From Leucaena leucocephala (lineage: Eukaryota; Streptophyta; Magnoliopsida; Fabales; Fabaceae), in the NCBI GenBank assembly GCA_037074615.1, contig CM073549.1:439001-503000 (forward strand): a stretch of 64,000 nt of DNA, read 5' to 3'. A program made the position numbers and the translations under genes. Below the pieces are notes generated by a model. That model saw nothing but the letters and a program-made list of their open reading frames with translations, did not search any database and was not told where the DNA came from. Shown here piece by piece: positions 54,645 to 64,000 of this stretch. The stretch's first letter is position 1. Every line of letters begins with the position of its first letter.

Positions 54645-56744
54645 ATGGCGAACTTGCCTCATTCCGTTAGTGCTTCAGCCACTCCACTCGTTTTCCCTTT
54701 CTCCTCTGAGGACAGCCCTTTTCTGGCAGTGGATGCAATTTTTGGCAAATCTCAGGCGACAGCAAATGCCACCGGCAATACTATCCCTGCCGTCAATGCC
54801 TCCGAGAATTCATGTTGGTCACCCTCAATGTGTGCCTCCCTCTATAAGATTGATAAATGGGGGCTTCCATACTTTTGTGTCAATTCCTCCGGAAATATAT
54901 CAGTCCGCTCACATGGCTCCTCGACCCTGCCTCATCAAGAGATTGATTTATTGAAGATTGTGAAGAACGTTACCGATCCAAAATCTTCCGGTGGTCTTGG
55001 GTTGCGACTTCCTCTTATTGTTCGACTTCCCGATGTTCTGAAGAACCGGCTCGAGTCCCTTAACTCGGCCTTCCAAAATGCAATCCAATCTCAGGGCTAC
55101 GAGTCTCATTATCAAGGTGTTTACCCAGTGAAGAGCAATCACGACCGGTTCATTGTGGAGGACATTGTGAGATTCGGTTTCTCGTTTCGGTTCGGGTTAG
55201 AGACAGGATCAAAGGCCGAGCTCCTCCTCGCTATGAGTTGTTTGTGCGAAGGTAATCCAAAGTCCTTTTTGGTTTGCAATGGTTACAAAGACGCCGAATA
55301 TATCTCTTTGGCGTTGATCGCGAGGAAGCTTTCCTTGAATACCTTCATCGTTCTGGAGCAAGAAGAGGAACTTGATATCATTATCGAGTTGAGCAAGAAG
55401 CTCTGCATTCGGCCTGTGATCGGTGTTCGAGCTAAATTAAGGACAAAACATTCTGGGCTTTATGGGAAGGCATCAGGTGAGAAAGGCAAATTCGGGCTAA
55501 CCTCGACCCAGATTTTGAAGGCTGTGAGAAAGCTCGAACAAGTGGGCATGCTTGAATGCCTGCAATTGCTGCATTTTCATATAGGTTCTCAAATCCCTTC
55601 AACAACATTTGTCACTGACGGCGTAAGAGAAGCCACACAGATCTATTGTGAATTAGTCCGACTCGGAGCTCACATGCAAGTCATCGACGTCGGAGGTGGT
55701 TTAGGCATCGATTACGACGGTTCTAAGTCGACCGATTCGGATCTTTCAATTGGATATACGCTTGAAGAATATGCTGCAACTGTTGTTCAAGCAATCCGAT
55801 ATATTTGTGATGTGAATTCCATCAAACACCCTGTAATTTGCAGTGAAAGTGGCAGAGCCATTGTTTCTCATCATTCGATTTTGATCTTTGAGGTTATCTC
55901 TTCAAGCATTAACGAAGCACCGACTTTGTCGGCCTCTGGACTGAAGTATTTGGTTGCTGGGTTGTCAGAGGATTCTTGTGTTGATTATCATAATCTATCT
56001 TGTGCGGCCATTAAAGGCGATTACGACACTTGTTTGTTGCACACGGAGCAATTAAAGAAACGATGTTTTGAACAATTCAAGCAAGGAAGTTTGAAAATGG
56101 AACAACTTGCCGCTGTAGATGGATTGTTTGAGTTGGTTCGTAAAGCAAGTAGGGCAAATCATGATGCAGTTCGAACATACCACGCTAATATCTCTGTGTT
56201 CGCTTCCATGCCTGAATTGGTCGGAATTTCACAGTTATTTCCAATAGTTCCAATTCATCGTCTGGATGAGAAGCCAACAGCAAGAGGGATCTTGTCGGAT
56301 TTAACATGTGACGGTGGTGGGAAGGTGGACAAGTTCATCTGCGACGAGCGAAGCCTACCCTTGCATGAACTGAAAGACGAAGTCGGGAAATACTACGTGG
56401 GGATGTTCCTAGGTGGGGCCTACCAGGAGGCGATAGGTGGGCTGCATAACCTTTTTGGGGGGCCCACCGTGGTTCGAGTGGCACAGACGAACACGTCACA
56501 GGGATTTACGGTGGCCGGGGCAATGGCGGGGCTATCATGTGGCGACCTGCTTCGGGTGATGCAGCATGAGCCGCAGGTGATGCTTGAGACCTTAAAGAGG
56601 CGCGTGAGAGAGTTTGTGAAGGAAGAGAATGGCGATGATGAAAGTATGGTTTCTGCTTCAGCATTGGCTACTCACCTGTTTCGATCCTTCAACAACATGC
56701 CTTATTTGGTTTCTCCATCATCTTCTTGCGATACTCTGCCTTGA
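54645..56744 (+). CDS. ADC: Arginine decarboxylase (biosynthetic)
   Basis: Intronless, 699 residues, as usual for plant ADC. It decarboxylates arginine to agmatine with PLP, the entry to putrescine by the agmatine route; plant ADC is plastid- or cytosol-located. The PLP lysine is K163 in VYPVKSNHD. Other landmarks: GLETGSKAELLLAM, HFHIGSQIPST, the phosphate-binding VIDVGGGLGIDYDG, CSESGRAIVSHHS, and the second-subunit active-site Cys in KFICDERSLPLHEL (TGC at 56340). GMFLGGAYQEAIGGLHNLFG precedes the C-terminal tail. The start at 54645 (MANLPHSVSASATP) matches the family; the frame is open upstream to 54417 but crosses the TATA box. A dead copy of its 3' end lies 0.5 kb upstream. Confidence 0.96.
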   Translation: MANLPHSVSASATPLVFPFSSEDSPFLAVDAIFGKSQATANATGNTIPAVNASENSCWSPSMCASLYKIDKWGLPYFCVNSSGNISVRSHGSSTLPHQEIDLLKIVKNVTDPKSSGGLGLRLPLIVRLPDVLKNRLESLNSAFQNAIQSQGYESHYQGVYPVKSNHDRFIVEDIVRFGFSFRFGLETGSKAELLLAMSCLCEGNPKSFLVCNGYKDAEYISLALIARKLSLNTFIVLEQEEELDIIIELSKKLCIRPVIGVRAKLRTKHSGLYGKASGEKGKFGLTSTQILKAVRKLEQVGMLECLQLLHFHIGSQIPSTTFVTDGVREATQIYCELVRLGAHMQVIDVGGGLGIDYDGSKSTDSDLSIGYTLEEYAATVVQAIRYICDVNSIKHPVICSESGRAIVSHHSILIFEVISSSINEAPTLSASGLKYLVAGLSEDSCVDYHNLSCAAIKGDYDTCLLHTEQLKKRCFEQFKQGSLKMEQLAAVDGLFELVRKASRANHDAVRTYHANISVFASMPELVGISQLFPIVPIHRLDEKPTARGILSDLTCDGGGKVDKFICDERSLPLHELKDEVGKYYVGMFLGGAYQEAIGGLHNLFGGPTVVRVAQTNTSQGFTVAGAMAGLSCGDLLRVMQHEPQVMLETLKRRVREFVKEENGDDESMVSASALATHLFRSFNNMPYLVSPSSSCDTLP

Positions 56745-57658
56745 AGGATTCTGGCTTCTAGAGCTAATTTTTTGTCTGAATTTTTTAAATTGAAAATTAT
56801 TTTTCATTTTTCATGTTTTATTCTTGAGAATGTAATTAAATAAATAAAGAATCTATTTAATTATGATAATTTTAATCCTGTGTTAACCCTTTTATTTGTA
56901 GAAATTACAAATTTTTCTTGAGAAATTGAGACTTAATTATATATATAATTACAAAAAAAGAATATATCATTCAATTTTAATCTAATTTAAAAACCCTTCT
57001 TTTTAACTAAAAAAAAATATCCTAAAATTTTAATATTGAAACAACAAAGTTATGAAATAATTACCAAAATGCAACTACGATTATATAACACATCTCAACA
57101 CATATTAAGACGCTGTACTCAATGTTGAAGAAAATGAAACTAATAAAATTTTTATGTATTATGGGCTTCAATCTTTTCTATTACGATTTGGTATGCCGGA
57201 ATCTATTCGACGAGGACAAGAAAACGACGTCGCGGGAACATTACGCGCTGTATCTCGCAAAGCTATATTTGCTTCCAATTCTACAATTCCAGACGTCTCT
57301 TGGATTTATTCTCATAAGATCAAACTACATTTTTCTTCTTTTTCTGGTATACTCTTCTAGTTTCTTTTTCTTTATTATTACTACTTTATCCCTATTGCTG
57401 CTCTACTAATCTTACTTGTGTGTTTTGCCAGTAACTACGTAATCCTTTATGCTAGCTACTCTATAATTGCTTGCTAGTTTTCTTTCTTTCAGCTAATTCA
57501 CCTCTCTCCTTCAGAATCCGTTGCTTCTTTTCGCAGGTTTCCTTGTTATTTTGAGCACTCACTATGCTTGTTACTTATTGATATATATATCGGGAGCTTG
57601 GAGGATTGCTCATCTGGTGTCACCGTCCAAAATACCCAGAAAGTAGTCACAATAGAAA
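56745..57658. other. ADC 3' flank and UFD1 leader/promoter
   Basis: No gene supported. Two overlapping open frames at 57122-57409 in a GC-richer patch (57180-57300) have no family resemblance that I can name; the patch probably belongs to the UFD1 promoter or leader. Confidence 0.45.
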
Positions 57659-60646
57659 ATGGTAAGCTTTGCATTATTTGCTATTTCACAGAAGAAAACA
57701 AGAAGCCTATGTTTTCGGTTATCAGTTTCAACTCATACTTCATTTGTTCTAATTAACTCTTCCGATGGTCATATATATATATATATATATATATGTAGCC
57801 GAATAATTAATTATAGTACATGATGTGTTGGTTGTGTTTGTGGAAGCAGTTTTCCAACGAATATGGGAATCGTGGGACATCGTTCGAGCAGTCATATCGA
57901 TGTTACTCTGCTACTTTTATTGACAAGGTCTGCATTCTTTTGTAGGTTTAGTTTCACAGATTTGCTCATTAGTATTTATAATTATACTCACTCATAGTAA
58001 TTAAAGCTGTAATTATCTGTTGTTTTTGCGACTGTTCATGAATGACAAGGTAAATATATATTGAGCTTACACGGGAAAAAAAATCCATTTGTAGTTTGTA
58101 TCAATCATTAGATTTCATACTGCCATTATCGTTCAAACGTACCACTTGAGTTTCTCGTGATGAACATGCATGGAGCTGGTTTAAGTTCTTTTTATTTTTT
58201 GTCCCCTCAACAACTATTCTAACCATAGTACTCTTTTTAAATGTTCATTAATCCTGCAGCCCCAAATTGAAAGTGGTGATAAAAGTAAGTTTCCTCATAT
58301 TCAAGCCAGATTAGGTTTTTTCTTTTTGTCTTCAGCTTCTCCAGATGAATTAACTGTCCAATACTGATCTTAATTCTTCTTGTTTCAGTTATAATGCCTC
58401 CATCAGCCCTTGGTCGTCTAGGTCAGTCGTTCAGATTTTACCCTCTTATATCTATTTTATATATCTTTTGAAGTATATAACGGGTCCTAAATAACCAATT
58501 GAAGCTAATCATCATCATAGACATATTTACGTATCATTTTATATGGTTGACGTGATCCATCTTTATTTGACCTTGTGGTATACTCAGAAACTGTGTCCTA
58601 TTAACAAGGTTGGAAAGCTAATATTACATATATATATATATACACATATAATCCTGCAGCATCCTTACATATTAATTATCCAATGTTGTTTGAACTCCGG
58701 AATGATGCTGCTGATCGGGTTTCTCATTGTGGGGTGATGGAGTTCATTGCAGAGGAAGGCATGATATATATGCCTTACTGGGTATGCATTTTAATCTTCT
58801 AGCCCCTATATTTTTTACTCAGATATAATTCAATCTTTAAAATTTAACTCGATGTAACTCATCAATCTCTGAACTTCAACTTAGTCCCTATAGCTTGAAC
58901 AATTTAAACTCTATGTAATATATAATTTTGTTTTCTAAAATATAGAAACTAATATTTGAAATAATTGAACTATATGGACTGAATTGTATTGAGTCAAAGT
59001 TCAGGAATTGAGTTATAACTGAATCAAAATTATAAAGATAAGTTAAAATTTAGAGATTGAGTTGTAATAGAATCAAAATTATAAAGATAAAAGGATTAAT
59101 ATTCCCTACAACTTAAATGCACATACGTTCCTTTTTGGAAGCTGCTTTTTATTGGAATGTTCTTGGTGCAGATGATGGAGAACATGCTTTTACAAGAGGG
59201 AGACATTGTAAGAGTGAAAAGCGCAGCACTTCCCAAGGGAACATATGTTAAATTACAACCTCACACCCAGGACTTCTTTGATATTTCTAATCCAAAAGCT
59301 ATGTGAGTTTGATGATCATCATGTTGTTTTCTGTCATATGCAACAGAAAATTATGCTCCCTACATTTGTAAGCAGAACTCCGTTGAGATATTTGATCATT
59401 TTCGTTTTAAAATGCAGGTTAGAGACCACTCTGAGAAATTTTACCTGCTTAACCACCGAAGATAGCTTCATGGTGACATACAACAACAAAAAGTATTACA
59501 TAGATGTTATAGAAACCAAGCCTGCTAATGCTATAACCATTGTTGACACTGACTGTGAGGTGGACTTGGCTCCTCCCCTGGATTACTTGAAATCTGCACT
59601 TAAGAAAGGTGCATTTCCTCTTCACAATTGTGCCTTGTGTTTTACACATTGGAATCTTCATTTCAAGATAACTTCAAGTGTGAAATTAATGGGAGTATTT
59701 TACATAATGCCATTTTAATCTTGATTTCTTGAATGTTTTTGCACTCTGATATTTCACCCAAGGTTCTGCATGTTAGAACCTTCATAGGTAGATCTCTTTA
59801 GAACTATCAACAACCTGACTCTGGTAACAATATGAATCCTATCCTAAAAGTTAACGGTTGAGGTAAGAAAATCAATTTATTTAAATATCCCATTGAACAT
59901 CCCATTCTACTCTATGTGAGACTTAGTATCTCATATTAGTAAGTCTCTATCAATTTTATACTTACATACTTTATACCTTGACATTAAAAAACAACAAAGA
60001 AAATGAAAAAAATGTACCAAATGGTTTCCTTGCAAGTGTATGGTACTATTGCAGAAGGCAGACAAATTTGAAATGGAAAACATGGCTGTGGGAACGCAGC
60101 ATTATTTATGGGGGATATAGACGAAATTTGCAGTAATATAGTGATTGTTTCTTTTATTCTTAAATATGATATTTGACTAACTTCATGCTCCTCTTTACAG
60201 CCAAGGAGGCTCAAGCTGACGGAAAACCTAAATTCAACCCTTTTTCTGGTAGTGGAAAACGTTTGGATGGAAAACCAATGAAGTATCAATCTCCTTCAAA
60301 TGGAAATTCACTGTCTTCGGCAGCACCTGGTTCTCAAAGAAGTAGTTATCAATCTCAAGGAAATATTGTTTTTGGATCTGATGTGTACCGTACAACAAAG
60401 TTAGGAGAGGTAACTCTGCTGCTGATTTCAAATATTTATAGCTACTTAGTTATAATATGTAAAAGATGACACACGATTTCTTAGATTAAGAAGACTTAAA
60501 TCCCTTTCAATTACTTAAAATCCTGTTCTTATTCTTTATATCTCTCTCACACTTGGTAGGTGAAGGAATCAAATCGAGCACGTCCTCAACAAGAAGAGCC
60601 AAAATTTCGGGCTTTTATGGGGAAGAAGTACTCTCTAAGGGGTTGA
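57659..60646 (+). CDS. UFD1: Ubiquitin fusion degradation protein UFD1
   Basis: Nine coding exons: 57659-57661, 57850-57927, 58260-58284, 58389-58421, 58660-58781, 59172-59302, 59418-59608, 60201-60409, 60560-60646. They join with correct phases to 292 residues. UFD1 pairs with NPL4 as substrate adaptor of the CDC48/p97 unfoldase for ubiquitylated proteins. The double-psi barrel N-domain is clear: RGTSFEQSYRC, KIIMPPSALGRLASLHINYP, LFELRN, CGVMEFIAEEGMIYMPYWM, LQEGDIVRVK, LPKGTYVKLQPH, FDISNPKAMLETTLRNF, YNNKKYYIDVIETKP and DCEVDLAPPLDY. Two C-terminal SHP-like CDC48-binding boxes follow, FNPFSGSGKRLDG and FRAFMGKKYSLRG. The ATG occupies its own exon end with a stop one codon upstream (TAG AAA ATG), so the start is fixed. 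It is somewhat diverged and shorter than typical plant UFD1 (about 310-320). Confidence 0.93.
57770..57794. repeat. (AT)n microsatellite in UFD1 intron 1
   Basis: About 12 AT dinucleotides within the 188-bp first intron. Confidence 0.85.
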
Positions 60647-60976
60647 TTAAATATTAAATCAAGTGCTTTGAAGACTTGTGTAACTGCCTTACAGTAATAA
60701 GATGACACAGTACGATGCAATAAGTAATCAGAAGGGTACATAGCAGAAGCTAAAGTAGCCCCACACAGTTATTTACATTGCAACAATTAATCATAATCGT
60801 ACTTATTCTATATTTTAGCTCAGCTATATGGAAAATCCACTTGGTGGTTTTAATTGCACGTCTTGCTTGAATTCTGAAATTTCCTTGGTGATGATGCCTC
60901 TGATATTTGGAAATGCCGATGCCCTGAATCCAAAGAATAAAGAATGTAGAAGTTGTTGATGTCATCAAAACTGCGT
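60647..60976. other. Convergent intergenic between UFD1 and SulA/GC1
   Basis: Only 330 bp separate the two stop codons, so the 3' UTRs probably approach or overlap. A 72-codon minus-strand frame here has no family features. Confidence 0.6.
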
Positions 60977-63900
60977 TTATGAAAGAATTGCTTTAAGGGC
61001 ATCTTTCACATAACGATATTTGAAAGGGAAACCCAACTCCTTAGCTTTTGTAGGCAGCACCTTTTGCCCTTCTAAAACCTGCAAACAACTTAAGAGATTT
61101 AATGCAAAGAGTACAATATGCATAGATAAACCCAAAGTATAAAAGACAGACAAACCAAACCAATAATAAATAAATCTATACACAAATTGGATATATTTTT
61201 GAAAAAATCAGTAAAAAGTTCCTAGTTAAAAATTTTATTAGCGAAAAGAACCTGAGTTTGAATACTGATACTTTCTGTATGTAAAATCCTTCAAATATCA
61301 GTATTTTTTATGTATGAAAATATTTAAAGTCCTTTTGACCAATGAAGTTCCCAAATGGGGACTGCTTCACCAATTTTTCCCCACATCTACCTTGCTACAT
61401 GTTTATTCATAATTAGTATGGTCCAATAATCTTTTATATACTTGTCTACCTAAGAATTCTTTGTGACTATAAGAACAGAGAAAATAATAACCAGACATGA
61501 TATGGAATTTTACCACGGAAGCACCTTCGCCGAGGACAGCCTTGAGCGCAAAATCAGGTACAGGCAGCCACGATGGGCGACCAACCACATTTCCCAGTTG
61601 GTCACACAATTCTGCCAATCTGACTGGGTTGGGTGCAGTTCCATTGATAACTCCTAACATATAGCACAAGCCAACAAATCCAATAAGAAGAGACTCTTGA
61701 CCAAGAGAGGTTCATAACAATTAATGAACAGGATCAAGATTCAACATTAATGATAATACTGTTCAAGTATTAACAAGAAACATGTTTTCAACTGAATAAT
61801 GTACGAAAACTTGATAAAGTTCATCCTGGGTATACGGGAGTGTTCACCTTTATAAGATGGATTTGATAATGCTTCGTAGACTAAATTGACAATGTCATCC
61901 ATATGAATCCAAGAGAACCTGTACAAACAAGTGAACAGTCAAATTTGCACCTCCTAAATATAATAACAAACCAATAACCGATGCATCACAATTCTTCATT
62001 ATTACTATAGCAGATTGGTAGATCAAGTGAAACAGCTTACGAAGCAGGATTTGGTTCCAAACTTCTTCATGTCATGATAGCAGACTAACAATACCACAAA
62101 GTAAACTCTTACGAGTACGAGGTAAAGAGTGCACTACCACTGTTTTCCGGAGCCCAGAGGTCCACCAGCAAACATCATAAAAAGAGGGACCATTTTAGCT
62201 GCAGAGGCTCAAAGATGTATTAGTTTCACTTATACAGTGTCATGAATTCAAGAATCATCTACATTTTTTTTAGGAGGTGCAAATTTGACTTAGGGGAGGG
62301 TAGGTTAGGTTAACACAATTCAGAATATAGTTTGGAGATCCAATTCAGAAGCACAAGACACCTTTAACTATAGCTAGACAAATAGAAAATTATTAATTAC
62401 AATGCAGTAAATATTGGACATTTCAGAATGAAATCGATGCGAGAAGCGCATTCGTTGATATGTACATACCTAGTGCTCCACCATCTTTGCCAAGAACAAC
62501 ACCGATGCGAATTAGAGCTAATCTTACATCTCCATTTACTTTAAGAGCTGTTGATTCCCATTCCCTACAAACCTGAAAGAATTTGCGCAGCTTCTTTCAA
62601 AGCAATGTATAGTTGCTCAAGTGCAAACTACAACACACTGCATCTATTCTATTGTATCATTATAACTTCAAATCCACAGTTTTTCAAGCCATAAGGGACT
62701 TTGTTCATCAATTGCACAAATTTTATTTACCTACCTCAGCCAAGTAATCCTTTCCTGAGGGACTTTGTTCATCAAACACTTTGGTCTCACTGGTGCCTGC
62801 CATGGCATACGAAGAATAAAACATTAAAAATTTAAAAAGAGATAAAGAATGTGCAAAACCTGCAACGTAAACTTAAAAGAGTCTGGTGAGTGAAGAACAT
62901 GCTCTACATTTGTTAACCAAAACATGTAATAACCACTAATATTAAATGCCAACAAGCAAGAAAAGTATTTACTAAGAGAAATAAGTTCGGGTACAAGCAT
63001 ACCGTACCATAATAACCAACAGCTGTTGCACTGACTAAAACTTTTGGCCGAATATCATCTGGTGCACTGTTTATGCATTCTACAACCTTTGTTTTGAGAT
63101 GAAAGTGTCAGACAAAGAATAAGAATTTAAAACTCTATACACCTCTTGATTCCTTTGATATGCACGTTTTAGAAAGTAAAATATATGTTTTAATTATTTT
63201 CGTAGGAGAATTGAATGCTAACCTTTGACGTAACTCTAATTCTGCTCTCCTTGATCTCCTTTTTAACCTACAGCATTGGCATAAATATACCAGTTTAATG
63301 TTATGCGTGTGCTAACATTATCAGCAGTTTAAATCAGGTGTAGAGAACACAGAGGTAAGGACAAAATGTGCTGTTTAACATTGTCTAAGCTTCAAGTCTC
63401 ACAAATATTGTTTTACAAATTTACATTTTTAAACAATTGTTCGAGACGCCATAGATAATTAACATATGTCGAACAAGAATATGATTGTACCGCAGAAGAC
63501 CATCTCGTGCTTATGGGCATGCCAGCCAAATTCACAACACCAGTTGAGCCATGAATACACTCTTTCCATTCTGACTCGCCTGCTATCTTGATTCCTGGAA
63601 AGTCTTTTGCTGTAAAACCGAAGGGCGGTGCGAACAGCTTATTAGTTAAACCAGAGACCTATATATGCATTAAGACGTGTCTTGGAATACAGAAAGAAGT
63701 TACTTTTTCTACCATTACTAGGAAAATAATAGAATTCCTCAAGGGTAGGAACCCAAAATGATCTATAAATGTTTAGTGACAATATGAATTACGGTACTTA
63801 GACATGAAGATATATTCTTCTGCCATTTTTATGTGAAATGGATGCGTAATCTTCATCTCTTGTCTTAAACTAGAAGAGTTTGACGAGTATATATTTTTGC

Positions 63901-64000
63901 AACTGTGCGTGTGCATGTGTTATTACATTTAATCATTACCTTCTTACCCGAAAAAATTTGTTCTGCGTTGGATTTAGAGCGTGTCAAGACATGAACTCTA
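60977..64000 (-). CDS. GC1: SulA/GIANT CHLOROPLAST 1-like epimerase-family protein, 5' end beyond window
   Basis: Ten minus-strand exons seen: 63948->64000, 63491-63609, 63223-63267, 63008-63086, 62735-62796, 62470-62572, 62138-62198, 61848-61918, 61514-61653 and 60977-61078. All borders are GT-AG and phases close, giving about 277 residues of the C-terminal part. It is an SDR of the COG1090/YfcH type with a terminal DUF1731-like segment. Landmarks in order: VLTRSKSNAEQIF, GSTGVVNLAGMPISTRWS, KESRIRVTSK, VLVSATAVGYYG, SPSGKDYLAE, VCREWE, RIGVVLGKDGGAL, MMFAGGPLGSGKQWFSWIHM, GVINGTAPNPV, RPSWLPVPDFALKA and VLEGQKVLPTKAKELGF. The missing N-terminus should hold the transit peptide and the TGATGFIG nucleotide-binding loop. 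The Arabidopsis relative At2g21280 acts at the plastid inner envelope in chloroplast division. Confidence 0.95.

Noticed and set aside
57122..57409. Two overlapping open frames upstream of UFD1
   Set aside because: I first suspected an organellar insertion or an N-terminal exon of UFD1. No plastid or mitochondrial gene is recognisable, and the UFD1 start is fixed by an in-frame stop at 57653.
1..64000. CRISPR array, prophage, integron or toxin-antitoxin system
   Set aside because: Looked for because the window was said possibly to hold a novel system. The DNA is plant nuclear; the regular repeats present are microsatellites, a minisatellite and MITE-like elements.

Overview
This is nuclear DNA of a eudicot plant. 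It is AT-rich, with intron-bearing genes (GT-AG, phases consistent), plastid transit peptides, several auxin-responsive SAUR genes, and remnants of LINEs and MITE-like elements. I do not assign a species. Exon joins below were built by hand from splice signals, reading-frame continuity and family sequence knowledge; none was checked against transcripts.

Layout. (1) 0.1-11.7 kb: a SAUR cluster with three ATG-initiated genes (379, 5602, 11365 starts), one whose start codon reads GTG (3383), one decayed pseudogene (about 2825-2985) and a coding-less SAUR promoter relic (about 1485-1720). (2) 18.2-18.6 kb, minus: a longer SAUR of a different clade. (3) 20.2-22.8 kb: plastid ribosome-binding factor A in three exons, with a 5'-truncated LINE in intron 1. 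(4) 25.0-26.2 kb, minus: a 53-aa mitochondrial ATP synthase subunit e-like gene in three tiny exons. (5) 29.4-31.1 kb: intronless plastid amidophosphoribosyltransferase, followed by a tRNA-Leu(CAA). (6) 33.7-37.1 kb, minus: group I bZIP transcription factor in four exons. (7) 37.7-46 kb: a repeat-rich gap with a cluster of MITE-like elements. (8) 46.2-47.1 kb, minus: a broken aldo-keto reductase gene; 47.9-49.4 kb: V-ATPase proteolipid c. (9) 50-54 kb: AT microsatellites, MITE-like elements, a 42-bp perfect palindrome and a duplicated fragment of the arginine decarboxylase 3' end. (10) 54.6-56.7 kb: intronless arginine decarboxylase. (11) 57.7-60.6 kb: UFD1 in nine exons. (12) 61.0 kb to the window end, minus: SulA/GIANT CHLOROPLAST 1, ten exons seen, 5' end outside the window.

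Genes do not form operons. Their neighbourhood is nevertheless informative: the set corresponds, from memory, to genes that in Arabidopsis are divided among three related segments (about At4g34710-34770, At4g38900-38930 and At2g21210-21280), so the window looks like a relatively complete version of one ancestral block. I found no previously undescribed multi-gene system. The most interesting points are the SAUR with an ATG-to-GTG start, the remnants of local duplications (SAUR, ADC), the triply damaged reductase, the palindrome, and a promoter-like island with no recognised gene.
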